Of a DNA stretch of 64,000 nt, positions 20,769 through 31,836 are shown piece after piece. Position numbers and translations under genes: made by a program. Numbering within the stretch: position 1 is the stretch's first letter; each line of letters opens with the position of its first letter. The notes beneath the pieces were generated by a model that saw only the letters and a list, made by a program, of their open reading frames with translations, did no database searches and had not been told where the DNA came from. Source of the DNA: Gambelia wislizenii (Eukaryota; Chordata; Lepidosauria; Squamata; Crotaphytidae); the NCBI GenBank assembly GCA_030847615.1, contig JAUMIR010000004.1, positions 232,976,501-233,040,500 of the forward strand. Reading direction: 5' to 3'.

Positions 20769-22394
20769 GATTCACTTATCTCTGTCTTTGGTGTCAGAAA
20801 AATGCAGACAAATGCAGTGCTTCAAGAAGTATTGCACACTTCCCTGCATAAAGTAATTTTCTCTCAGTCATTCAAATTTGCAAGGATAAAACAAATCTGA
20901 GTGTGGCAATATTGCTTTGACTTCCATAAATGACTCAGATGATCATTGCTTTTGCTTTTTGGGCATCACCCTGTTAATGTGCCCAGACAAGAGAAACACA
21001 ATCATATGCAGGTTGTTACACGTGGTGTTTGCACTTTTCTGTTTTGTTGCATGTCTGCCCAGTATATATGTCCAGTGAAACCACAGTCAATTGCTTACAG
21101 ACTGCCAAATAGCTTTGTATGTGATGTTCCTACTTCACATGCATTTCGTACTACTCCACTAGTAGTTTTCTTATAAGGAGCATGTCATGTCTGAAACAGC
21201 CCAAGTGACCCTGACAAGACTTTTGATCAGGCTCAAAATACTGGGATGTATTGTGTATGACACTTGTAGGCATGCCTGCTTCCATTTGACTGATATGTAT
21301 GGGGCTGTTTATTTATGCAAGTGTTCTCTTTCCTTCCTAGGCTTCATTTTAGAACACTTCTTTTACTCATTTAGATTTCTTTGCCTGTCAGAGAGAAATT
21401 TTTTAAGTGCATTTCCCTTTTCCCTCTCCAATTGATGACTGTGCAGTTTTTTTAAAAACTCAGAAGCCTCAGTAGCACTGACTAACTTGCATACTTCACT
21501 CCTAAGCATTTAATTTTGCATCCGCACACAATATCTGTAGCCTGGGTGTGGGAGAGTGATTTTTTAAAAAACTGTCAGTTCTCCATCATATTGGTGCTTG
21601 TTTGGTTTTTTGGCTTTTGCTTTCATGTTCTGTAATATCTTCAGTTGTGCCTTTCACCATCTCAGGATTTGGAACTTTATGCTTCTCCCACCCCCACCCC
21701 TGTCAATAACACTGCTGGGACCTCAGTAACACCCTTTCAGTTTTCCATATGCATTATTAAATAAAAGCACAGTAGAATTATCTCTGCCAACTTGCTTCCT
21801 CATGTAGCATAGAAACATAAGGATACAAAATTAATATTTCAAAGTCACTTCCTTGTAGAAGCAAAGTTTCTCATCTCTGTAAATTATGTCAGCTGTAGAA
21901 TACTGTAAGAAAATAAGAAGTTTTTGCAACCATCAGTATGTTCTAAGGGCTTCATGTAGTTTCTAGTAAAAAGTTGAGTGTTTTCTATTTTTTATTTATT
22001 TGGAATGGACCCAGTCCACCAGGGTAGCAGGACCTGTTGGACTGATTCCTCCAGTTAGTTCAAAGTCCTTTTGAGCTGAACTTCTCCCTCTCCCTTCCTT
22101 TCATATTGAATGGGATCTACAGACAACAGGGCCTGTGAATTCACCTTCAGCAGCTCAGCATGAGCAGAAACCTCAGGCTTACATTGTCATGAACTGAGAC
22201 TCTTCTGTATCTCTTATCATGAATGTTGACAGGTTTTGCTCAGTATGAAAATGCCTGAGGCCCAAACATGACATTACAGACTGGTTACCAGAGGTAGCCC
22301 AAGAGTTTTTAGAAAAGGGGAAGTAACTTTTAATGGGAATGATAAGGGCAAGAAAAGTAAAACAGATTGCTTACCTGTAACTGTGTGTCTTCGA

Positions 22395-22490
22395 GTGGTC
22401 TCACAGATGGGTAATCTGTGCCTGCACAGTGCATTTCTCTAGAGCTCTCTAGAGCAATGCAATATGTGTTTTGGTGGTAGCCTATTGGGA
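22395..22490. repeat. Inverted terminal repeat of the deleted DIRS copy (left in window)
   Basis: Contains 'tgcctgcacagtgcatttct' and 'agagcaatgcaatatgtgtt'. It is the inverted match of about 25740-25835 ('aacacatattgcattgctct', 'gatgcactgtgcaggtgcag'). Confidence 0.82.
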
Positions 22491-22900
22491 AGGAAGGAAA
22501 TAATCTGTGGGATGGTCATTGCAATATGAAAGTACATGTCCTTTAGGTCTAGGTAGCAAACCATCCACCTTTCTGCATCAGGAGAGGATGAAACTGAGAG
22601 AGACCATTCTGAAACATTTGGGCTGTATGTAGAAGTTAACACCTCGATGGTCCAGAATGGGACACAATCCTCCATCCTTCTTTGACATGGTGAAGTAGTG
22701 GGAGAAGAATCCTTGATGCAGGTGAGAAATAGGAACAGGAGCAATAGCTCCTTTGAGCAGCAGGGGCTTCACTTCCTCTCCCAGTTTGGGTGAGGGAGGG
22801 ATAATATGAAAAAGTCCTATGGGGGACTTTTGCCAGTTTCCTAGTTCCTCTTTCAGAACTGCTGGGGCCTTTATTTTCCAATGGAAGAACATTTCTTAGA
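22480..22900 (-). pseudogene. DIRS reverse transcriptase N-terminal remnant
   Basis: Minus-strand frames show KGAIAPVPISHLHQGFFSHY, FTMSKKDGGLCPILDHRGVN and CFRMVSLSFILS, then after a frameshift ERWMVCYLDLKDMYFHIAM, which carries the first RT catalytic aspartate. After about 22500 the frame runs straight into the terminal repeat. The YxDD motif, RNase H and recombinase are absent. Confidence 0.8.
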
Positions 22901-23119
22901 AGAAGAAGAAGCTGGAAGTGGAGCAGGCATCTGCTGTCGGCTACCCCCCAGGGCTATACTGGCATTTGGAGGCAGGAGTGTACTGTGACCAGGAAAACTG
23001 AGACCTGGATGACTGTGCCTGTGAATGAAGACCAAACTTCCTCACCGTGGAATGCATTTTGTATGCGTGTTCTAATTTGTAACTGTCTTCTACCTTGAAC
23101 AAACCACCCTTTTTGAAGA

Positions 23120-24357
23120 AAGATCTTCAGTAGTCACTTGAGCCTGATGTCACGGACCCAAAAAGTGCAACCAAGCGTGATGATGGATTGTCTTCTGAAA
23201 GTTTGTCCAGGTATGGAATCGTCTTTTCCCACAAGAGCTGTTGGTATGTTCCTATACACACTATATATTTGGAAATCTGGACAGACAGGGAAGCTGTTGA
23301 ATAGAATTTCCAGACCATGACGTCAAGCTTCTTTCCCTCTCTATCCACCGGCATAGAGTGGAGTTTTTGGGACGACTTTGGCTGGGCAGCATCCAGAATA
23401 CTGAAATTTGGTTTTGGATGACAAAGAACAACTCAGAGTCAGCCTCAACCACTTTGTAGAGACCTTCTATTTTCTTAGATGTTGAGGTAATAGAAGATGA
23501 TGTGGACCAAGACTTCCTGGCCACCTGAAGTAAGTATAGAAGCAACAGTGAGCAGGCGGTCAGGATTGAATCTAGTATCTCACTTTCTGACTCCATGCTT
23601 ACAACTATTGGCTGCAGTGATCTCTCCTGTATCATAGTACCTGCATTGATCTCTATCTGGTGCAAAGAATGTCTGGATTCTCCAGAGATCGGTGTGGAGA
23701 GCAGATTGACCAGTAGGAGCCTGTTGAGCTGGAGGCTGTGGTTGGACTCTTAACAATGCAGTGGGTACAATCTGGGATTACTGTCAAGAAGCATCTGGAT
23801 CCCTTGCGCCCTCCTTCTTCTTGTGTCATTTGTGTGAAGGCTGATAGGCTTCCATAGATGGTCCCACATCAGTATCAAGAGATCAGCCTCTAGACAGTTC
23901 CGTGTCAGTATGGTGAGATTGGCCTGGTGTGGACGACACCCAAGACAAGCAGCTGGTTCAAAAATCAGGCAGTCCATAGCCTCCTGAGATTGTATAGGCC
24001 TAGAAACGATCTCCAATAAAGATCTCTTGAAAGCTGGATAGACAAACCTGAAGCCATCAGGACTGAGGTGGAATGCGGAGTAGCAGAAGTATTATGCGAA
24101 GACACCCCAACTGAGGCTGTATGCAATGGCCTGTTTTCAGCAGCCTGGTCTGCTGCCTTTAAGCTGTTCTCCAAAAGGAGAGCCTGAAGTCTGGATGAGG
24201 GATTGTGACATGCCTGAGGGGTGAATGGCTGGCAATGAACAGAAGCTCCCACATTGTGCCCCTCTCCTAGGCACAGAAGGCACTTTGAGTGCCCATCCTT
24301 CTCTGGGATCTTGCCTCCACACAAGGCACACTTTTGGAAAGAACTGGAGGAGGCCAT
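23120..24357 (-). pseudogene. DIRS gag-like remnant
   Basis: The first ATG in frame is at 24357. The zinc-type cluster CALCGGKIPEKDGHSKCLLC followed by LGEGH aligns with the gag of the other copy, as does the following VGASVHCQPFTPQA. Further on, in other frames, GKKLDVMVWKFYSTASLS and GTYQQLLWEKTIPYLDKL (23354-23200) match the conserved C-terminal half of gag. Several frameshifts separate these blocks, so no intact product is possible. The nested TA-flanked element ends only about 50 bp upstream of the ATG. Confidence 0.78.
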
Positions 24358-24408
24358 AAGCTGCTGTGTCAGTGGACAAAAAGGAATTGACAGTTTAGGT
24401 GGAAAGTA

Positions 24409-25716
24409 CAGTTGCCCCTCCACATTCGCGAACTTGACATTTGCGGTTTTGGTTATTTGCGGTTTTGGGAGGCCCCCCCCGGGCCCCCCCAAAACCATAA
24501 CACGGGGCCTCCAGAGGCCCCGTGAAAGACCTGGAGGGAGCGGGGAGGCCCGGGGAGGCCTCCACGGGGCCCCCGGAGACGCTCCAGAGGCCCCATGAAA
24601 GTCTGGGGAGGGGGTGGGGAGGGGTGGCGAGGCCTTCGCGGGACCCCGGGAGGCCCTCTGGAGGCCCCGCGAAGGCCTGGGGAGGGGTGGCGAGGCCTTC
24701 GCGGGACCCCGGGAGGCCCTCTGGAGGCCCCGCGAAGGCCTGGGGAGGGGTGGCGAGGCCTTCGCGGGACCCCGGGAGGCCCTCTGGAGGCCCCGCGAAG
24801 GCCTGGGGAGGGGTGGCGAGGCCTTCGTGGGACCCCGGGAGGCCCTCCGGAGGCCCCGCGAAGGCCTGGGGAGGGGTGGCGAGGCCTTCGCGGGACCCCC
24901 GGAGGCCCTCCGGCGCCGCCGCGAAGGCCTGGGGAGGGGTGGCGAGGCCTTCGCGGGACCCCCGGAGGCCCTCCGGCGCCGCCGCGAAGGCCTGGGGAGG
25001 GGCGGCGAGGCCTTCGCGGGACCCCCGGAGGCCCTCCGGCGCCGCCGCGAAGGCCTGGGGAGGGGCGGCGAGGCCTTCGCGGGACCCCCGGAGACCCTCC
25101 GGAGGCCCCGCGAAGGCCTGGGGAGGGGTGGCGAGGCCTTCGCGGGACCCCCGGAGACCCTCCGGAGGCCCCGCGAAGGCCTGGGGAGGGGTGGCGAGGC
25201 CTTCGCGGGACCCCCGGAGGCCCTCCGGAGGCCCCGCGAAGGCCTGGGGAGGGGTGGCGAGGCCTTCGCGGGACCCCCGGAGGCCCTCCGGAGGCCCCGC
25301 GAAGGCCTGGGGAGGGGTGGCGAGGCCTTCGCGGGACCCCCGGAGGCCCTCCGGAGGCCCCGCGAAGGCCTGGGGAGGGGTGGCGAGGCCTTCGCGGGAC
25401 CCCCGGAGGCCCTCCGGCGGCGCCGCGAAGGCCTGGGGAGGGGTGGCGAGGCCTTCGCGGGACCCCCGGAGGCCCTCCGGCGGCGCCGCGAAGGCCTGGG
25501 GAGGGGTGGCGAGGCCTTCGCGGGACCCCCGGAGGCCCTCCGGCGGCGCCGCGAAGGCCTGGGGAGGGGTGGCGAGGCCTTCGCGGGACCCCCGGAGGCC
25601 CTCCGGAGGCCCCGCGAAGGCCTGGGGAGGGAGGGGGAGGGGAGTCGTTATTCGCAATTTTTCACATTCACGGGGGTCCGCGGAACGGAACCCCCACGAA
25701 TGTGAAGGGACGACTG
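24409..25716. mobile_element. TA-flanked GC-rich non-autonomous element with expanded minisatellite
   Basis: The ends 'cagttgcccctccacattcg' (left) and 'cgaatgtgaagggacgactg' (right) are inverted repeats between TA dinucleotides (24407-24408 and 25717-25718). The left-end 'tttgcggttttggttatttg' and right-end 'gttattcgcaatttttcaca' motifs match the 346 bp relative inside the other DIRS copy. The difference in length (1308 against 346 bp) comes from the tandem array in the middle. No transposase is encoded; mobilisation by a Tigger-type enzyme is inference. Confidence 0.88.
24629..25630. repeat. 63 bp GC-rich minisatellite, 16 units
   Basis: The unit starts 'gaggccttcgcgggaccccg' and ends 'gcctggggaggggtggc'. 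Each unit carries 'aggccttcgcggg' and its inverted copy 'cccgcgaaggcct' about 21 bp apart, so each can fold. Variants occur in blocks, counted from the left: three with 'ctctggagg', one with 'ttcgtggg', three with 'ccggcgccgcc', two with 'gagaccctcc', three with 'ccctccggaggcc', three with 'ccggcggcgcc', one more plain unit. Because 63 is a multiple of 3 and stops are absent, frames of 363-454 codons stay open on both strands; they are not regarded as genes. Confidence 0.95.
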
Positions 25717-25732
25717 TATACTGGTCATGTGC

Positions 25733-25850
25733 ACAGAGGATGGGAAGGGCTGCCACCAAAACACATATTGCATTGCTCTAAAAGGTTCTGAGAGATGCAC
25801 TGTGCAGGTGCAGGTGACCCATTTGTGTGAGTTACGGAGGCCACAAAGAA
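25733..25850. repeat. Inverted terminal repeat of the deleted DIRS copy (right in window)
   Basis: Inverted partner of 22395-22490, extended by 'gttacggaggccacaaagaa', which on the minus strand parallels the outer left end of the other DIRS copy ('tcttcttggtggtctctga'). Confidence 0.8.
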
Positions 25851-26159
25851 CATGTTGCCCATCTGGTTTGCAGTGTCCAGCTCATATTAGTCTTCCAGAG
25901 TCATTGACCCCCCAACCCCTGCCCGATGCTGTTTCAAATGCATATGTACTTATGCAAAGATGCATTTGAAGCTTTGTGAGTGGGAAAAACCATTTGGTGG
26001 AACTCTGAACATGGAAGAGGTTAAATGCCTTCTTATTTTCCCTTCCCCATTTCCATCTCCTGACAAAAATGGATCTAGGTGTACTACCAAGGTACATACC
26101 TGCTCCTCCAAGGGGAGTGTAAAAACATTTAGGTGGGGTTGCTCATCTACTTCCAGACT

Positions 26160-27640
26160 TTAGAACTACCAATCCACAGAGTCTCCATCTTATCAGGATT
26201 CAGCTTCAGTCTATTGGCCCTCATCCAGCCTATTATAGCATGCAGGCATTGATACACCACCTGTACAGCCTCAGCTGACTCTGATGACAAGGCAAAGTAG
26301 AGCTGGGTATCATCAGTATCTATGGCGTTACTAAGGCTAATGTCACCCCTCTCTTTGACAGTGTCAGCTGGTGCAGTTCAGCCTTTCCGCACCCCCATAG
26401 TGCTGCTGCTGATCAGCATACTGATGGCAGTCCATCCCAAAATCCTGGGCTTGCCTACATGGTGGGTAAAAAAATCTAGATGAAATACTTTGGCCTGGAA
26501 CTGCAGTGCATGAAATTTGGTCTACTGCGGCCTGGCTTTCAGCGCCACACCTACCAAAACCCAAATCTATATTCAGATTTTTACCCCCATTGAAGCAAAA
26601 ATATTTGTTTTTAAAGTACAGTATATTTTAAAACACTTGATTTCCATTCAAAGCTGTTATTCACACTTAGGGCGTGACTTTGAACTCCATGAAAGCAAAG
26701 CCTCAGCACTAGTTGCTCTCTCTGAAGTCAGAATGGGCAGCCAGCCTGGTGATGGCGGGGCAGGCCAGTTGTTCTGACCTCAGAGAGTATGACTAGCACC
26801 GAGGCTTTGTTTTTCAGCGCACAATTGCTCACTCTGAGCTCTGTGAAAGCAAAGCCCCAGCACTAGTTGCTCTCTCTGAAGTCAGAATTGGCAGCCAACC
26901 TGGCGATGGCAGGTTGGGTCAGTCTTTCTGACAGCAGAGAGAGTTACAAGTGCTGGGGCTTTGCTTTTCCAGTGCACGGCCACCTGCTCTGAGCTCCATA
27001 GGAGAGGAACCACTGTAACACACTGCCTTTTACTCCCATCTTATAGAGATGGTCCAGCAAGATCAATGGTATTAAAAGCTGCTGGACGATCCAAAAAGAT
27101 AAAAAAGGGGTGGCATTTCCTCCCCCCCCCCATCTTTCACATGGAGTAGGTAATCTGTCAGAGCAGCTAAGGCTCATTCAGTGCTGTACACTGGCCTGAA
27201 ACCAGACTGAAATGGGTCCAGTTTCTTCTGAGAACATCTGAAGTTGTCCAGCCACTGCACTCTTAAACATCTTGCCCAAAAGGGAATATTAGCAATGGGG
27301 CAGTAGATGTCACAAGTCTCTGGGTCCAGAGAGGTCTTCTTCAGGAGAGGACACCACCACTCCTTCAATTTAACAGGTACCTCTCGCTAGCACAGTGAGG
27401 CATTTACCGTCTCCTGGACCTACCTGAACAATCCACCTCTACTAGATTTTATTAGCCAAGATGGGCAAGGGCCAAGTTTCATATAGTGGGATGGACAATT
27501 CAAGCATTTTGTCCACATCATCAGACTGGAACAACTGGAACTGATTCCAACAAACCTGACAAGATGGAGCACTGAACACTTCTGCAGCCTCTACAATAGC
27601 TGTGGCATCAAATTCAGACTTGGGAAAGCTGGATTAGAGT
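26160..27640 (-). mobile_element. L2-like LINE, degenerate and interrupted
   Basis: On the minus strand, 27640-27390 carries the pre-RT region (a DPCPSWL-like stretch degraded). 27368-27174 reads PLLKKTSLDPETCDIYCPIA and KKLDPFQSGFRPVYSTE, the first RT blocks of CR1/L2-clade LINEs. 26345-26165 reads DTQLYFALSSESAEAVQ and MRANRLKLNPDKMETLWIG, the YADD-following RT block. The middle is replaced by tandem palindromes and unknown sequence (26345-27165). Many stops. Confidence 0.75.
26691..26968. repeat. Two tandem copies of a fold-back unit, period 153 bp
   Basis: Unit 1: arms 26691-26733 and 26772-26814. Unit 2: arms 26844-26886 and 26925-26968. The arm reads 'gaaagcaaagcctcagcact' then 'agttgctctctctgaagtca'; its partner is the imperfect reverse complement. 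A third partial start follows ('tgctctgagctccata', about 26985-27000). Confidence 0.85.
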
Positions 27641-27654
27641 GCTGAAGTGTCTTT

Positions 27655-27730
27655 CCACCTAAACAACCTCACAGAGTTGTGAGGATAAAATTGAAGTGAA
27701 GGCATATATGCTGGCCTCAACACCATGGGG
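27655..27730 (+). mobile_element. Squamate SINE tail fragment
   Basis: 'aacctcacagagttgtgagg' followed by 'ataaaattgaagtgaagg' and 'gtgggctataac' matches the 3' half of the SINE at 61908-62150 ('cccaggattgttgtgataat'). Confidence 0.5.
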
Positions 27731-30700
27731 GAAGTGTGGGCTATAACTATGAAAACTTATGATAGGGTGTGCTATAACTTTTAACAGCCTGACACTGAAA
27801 GGAAGGAGAAGAAGCTTTTTTTCTATAAATTAGAAAATCTAATCATCCTTGATCATTTTCTACAAATACCAGTTGTGGAACAGGCGCCATTTTACCTATA
27901 GCAGTCAGAGAGTTCCTAACATATGACAAGAACAGGAAGAGAACCATAAAATAAAAATGAGTGAAATGTATTATGAATATCAGCTGTCCTAGACATTGGT
28001 GCCTATAGTGTAGACCTGAGAATACTGCCAAGGCAATTCAGATTGTCTCGATATATGCTAAATGTGATAAGCTTGCTCCCCACCCCCACCGCAAAAAAAT
28101 CTGCATTGCATTTACTATGCAAGAGGAGCTCTGTTTGGTTGTAGAATATATTGAAGAGCAGAGAATATATTGAAGAGCAGAGAATTTAGGCAATGAACTT
28201 CTAATTCTATTAATGACCATTCTAATCTTGACTACCAAGTACTAGCTGTCCCAAAATAGCACATTAGCACAATCTGTTAAGGGAAGAATTACTTTAATTT
28301 CTATTCAGTTCAGGACTCTAGTAAGTCACCAGTCATTTCTTATTATAAATGAGTATTTTAATAGAAGCTAATTGTTTTATAAAGAAGAATTCAGTTTATG
28401 ATTAATGATTAGACTATGTTTAGTTTCTTCAACATCATCTGAATAAAAGAGCCAGGAGAGAAATGCATCATTTTCAGAGTTCTGTCATGTTAACAAATAG
28501 CAAGAATGTGACATCTGAGAAAAGGAATATATAACCCCAAATTGAGTGTCCCCTGCAAAATCAAATCCTCCTCATCTTTAACTCCCTTTCCTTCACTTTC
28601 TGTTCTTCCTCCATAACAATCATATCCTCATCTGCCAACTCAAAAACTACTATACACACATTGTGATCTCTTCACTTGTCCTCTGTTAATCTGCTACCGC
28701 TGTAATTCCTTCCTTTGCTGCCATCATCCAGTTCACACTTCCCTCACTTTCACGCCCATTCCCTCAAGCTCCCTAAGCCCACATTAGGCTCTTCCATCAA
28801 CATGTCCTCTTTCAGGCATTCTGCTCCCCTACTTCATGATCTGCCACTTCAGTTTCAGCACTTTCCATCAGCATCTCTACTACCCCTAGTCTCTTTCTAC
28901 TCCATTGTGTAGAAATGTCAATTTCATCTTGGTTTGTCCTTAATTTTTGAGATTCCCCCCCCCCCTGTTTTTGAGTTTAATTCATTCCAAAATGAGTTTT
29001 TTAAAAAATATATTTTCATGAAAATTTGTAGGCATGGATTGTTCATTTCCCCAAATATATGCATTTTTGTATGGAGTTTTGCATAATCTACATTTTAATA
29101 TCATTTTCATTAAGATATGCAATTATGTATGCACCTTCCGCAACATAAACATTTTTGTGCACATTTTTGATTGTAGAACTAAATTATAAAATTTGGAGAG
29201 GTGTGCATGTCATAGGATAGCTAAGTTTGGTTTTAAGTTTTGATTCAAAAGAATTAGATGGGGTTTTATTAAAGTATGAACTGAATAGATTTTTTTCCCA
29301 TCCCTGGTGTTAATTACAGTTGTAATTACAAAAAAAAAGGCATTGTTAAACATTTATTCATAACAAAATGTTTGAAAAGCTTTCTGCTGACTTTACTGGA
29401 ATGCAAAAACCCCCCACTCAAGACCATTAAAAAAAAACAATTACAAAAAAGCAGTTACAGATGTTAAGACGAGGCATGAAAGAATTAATGTATGAATGTG
29501 GATAAAAACAAAATAAGAGAAAAGATATATGAGGATATATATGGAACTTGTTTATCTGTATTGTAATTGAATATAACTGAATGTAACTGGGGAAAAAAAA
29601 ACAATTACAGTGTGTACCCCAAAAATGTATACACCCAGAACAGCTTTAATTCTGGATTTTTTTGACACCCCCCCACCAAATGTATACACCCTTAACAAGA
29701 TTAAAGATTACAATAGTAGAGAAGTGTTACAAAATTATAAGAGAAACTTTGAGTGAGATTTGCAACTCTGTGCTTTGACAATGTGAGCAGTGCATTGCTG
29801 CATAGGGATGACAATTTGAACACCTTACATACAAAAATTGTAATTTAAGGTGGAATTTGTAATTCTGGTGAAATCATTATTATAACATTTATTCTTCAGT
29901 ATAAATGTATTTACCTTAACCTTCAAATAATTACCACAGCTACTATTAGTTGTTAAACGAAGGATGCATACAATATGAAACATAACATTCAACATAGCCA
30001 AAAGTCACAGTACATATACGGCAAGATAATAAATGAAATATATAACGATGTACTAGTAATTGGTTGCTGGGCCTTCAGTATAAGTTCTTTGTTATTGTTG
30101 GGTTGTTCATCACTCTTACAACAACGACTTGATCCGGCGGCTCGAGTTTCTCTGTTTTCATATTTGCTATATATATATATTTCGTTGTTGGTATTTGTTA
30201 AATATTTTTGTTTATATGATGGTCTTGTGTGTTTGTTGTTGGTTGACTTTACTGGAGTAGACAGAGAGGAATTTAGAATGAGACCATGGCTTTCTATGTG
30301 TTTTGATTTGGGGGGGTGAGGTGGGTGTGGGGGAGACCTTCCTCAGATAGGTATCAAAATGTATCACCTTTAAAGCAAAAGCGATTCATTGTGTTATGGC
30401 TAATTGTTGCTAGGGGTTTGGAACCTGGCAACTGAGCTTGTAATACTGTCCATATGTTAGAGACTGTGGCCAGAGACATAATTCCATGGGTTGATCTGTC
30501 CTTGATGTAGCCCTGGCTGGCTGGTAATCAACCAGATGAAGGCAAACAGGATCTTTGACACTTTGTATGCAACTAGTTTAGTTAAAAGGATTCCCCCCAC
30601 TTTACCGTAAGGAGGGAAACTCCATCAGCAGTGAGCACTTTCTAAGTGCAAAAATACAATTGCATTTAGAAACTGCTTGAGGTTAGACAGTTACTTTGTA

Positions 30701-31383
30701 CGTTTCCTACAATTTTAGCATAATTTGCAAAGCTATTGAAGCTTGTTCTCTCTCTGTGCATATATCCAGATCACCTATCCCATTCCCAGGTAAATTATTT
30801 TCTGGAACACTTGAAGCTACTTCTGATTTAGACTGTAAAGAGCTTTAGCATGGACATTTGTCCCAGAAATGCCTTCACTATTGGGGGGAGGGGGAAGAGA
30901 ACACATACAAGCATAGATTGAGTTCTACAAAGGTTAATGCAAGAGGGACTTTCCTTTTTTAAATCATTTCAGGCATGTTCTTTTAAAGATGAATTGCAAT
31001 AAAGCAAGGCCATTTTAATCACTCAGTGCCATATTGGTGCTGATGAATGGGCTGTGGTTATGAATGAGGTACATTGGCAGAAGCAGATGAGTCATGGGTA
31101 AGAGAGGTTTTAATGTTTTTTGGCAGGATGAGCAGGAAAATCAGGTGGATGAAATTGTCTCCTTTATTCTCCCCCCCCTGCTTTTATTGCAACAGCCTGA
31201 AAATGGACCCAAAATGAAAATATGAATAATTTTACAGTTATGATCATTTCCTTTAAGTGGCAGTTGTGCAGTTTTATATTCAAAGTAGACATGAATACAA
31301 CCACCTTTCATCAGGGATCCGATTTTCTTCCCAGTCATGTGTTGGGGAAAAGATAGGGACTACTTGTCAGCAACAGGAAGGCC

Positions 31384-31578
31384 CATAATAGCTCAGCTGT
31401 AGAACATAAGCTTTGCATCCAGAAGGTCTCAGGTTCAGTTCCTAGTGTTTCCAGTTCAAAGGAGTATCAGGGAAGCAGATGATGAGAAAGACCTTTCTTC
31501 GAGATCCTGGAGATCTGCTGTCAGTCAGAACATAAACCATACTGAGTTAGATGGACTCAGTAGAAGGTAGTTTTCGGA
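31384..31578 (+). mobile_element. tRNA-derived SINE (Sauria-like)
   Basis: tRNA-like head 'atagctcagctgtagaacat' with 'ctttgcatccagaaggtc' and a B box 'aggttcagttcc'. The body has 'gagaaagacctttcttcgag', 'atcctggagatctgctg' and 'actgagttagatggactcag', the layout of the lizard SINE with 'gtagagcatctgctttgcat'. Confidence 0.75.
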
Positions 31579-31699
31579 TGGTTAACTGTGTTGCTAGTTG
31601 CAGCATAAACAGCAGAAGGCACCTTGGCATAGCTGTCCACTTCAGCACATTGGGATGTCATTAATCAGATATATAGGCACGGGGTGGGGGGAGGTAAAG

Positions 31700-31836
31700 C
31701 AAGGGTAAGGAATTGTGTGACATCCCAGATGCTGTCGAACTGCGTCTACCAACATTCTTCACCATTGACTATGCTGGCTAGGGCTGTTGGGAATGAAGTT
31801 CAACAACATCTGGATGGCTGTACAATTCTCACCCTG
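31700..31836. mobile_element. hAT-type non-autonomous element, 137 bp, with 8 bp target duplication
   Basis: Left end 'caagggtaaggaattgt'. The right end 'acaattctcaccctg' is its inverted copy with mismatches. Subterminal 'cccagatgctgtcgaac' and 'gttcaacaacatctgga' are also inverted. The flanking octamers 'aggtaaag' (31692-31699) and 'atgtaaag' (31837-31844) match at 7 of 8 bases, the duplication size of hAT transposons. Confidence 0.85.

Larger units (their letters stand above)
22362..25852 (-). mobile_element. Second DIRS-type element, internally deleted, with nested GC-rich element
   Basis: Read on the minus strand: 5' inverted repeat (25852 down to about 25720), a nested element (24409-25716), gag-like sequence (24357 to about 23120), the first RT motifs (22900-22500), then directly the 3' inverted repeat and a terminus 'cgaagacacacagttacagg' that matches the outer right end of the other DIRS copy in form. 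Most of RT, RNase H and the recombinase are missing. The ends share 'agagcaatgcaatatgtgtt' and 'ttggtgg', so both termini are retained and the loss is internal. Sequence divergence from the copy at 9148-15729 suggests another subfamily. Confidence 0.85.

Noticed and set aside
24629..25630. Regular array considered as CRISPR-like or as a CpG-island promoter
   Set aside because: Units are contiguous without unique spacers, so not CRISPR. The CpG richness is due to the repeat within a TIR element, with no exon or transcript evidence nearby.
24395..25791. Open frames of 363-454 codons on both strands, Gly/Pro/Arg-rich
   Set aside because: They are translations of a 63 bp tandem repeat inside a transposon; several frames are open at once and none has a gene context.
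29975..30319. Plus-strand open frame of 114 codons with hydrophobic stretches
   Set aside because: Hydrophobicity comes from T-rich low-complexity DNA; no start context or homology recognised.
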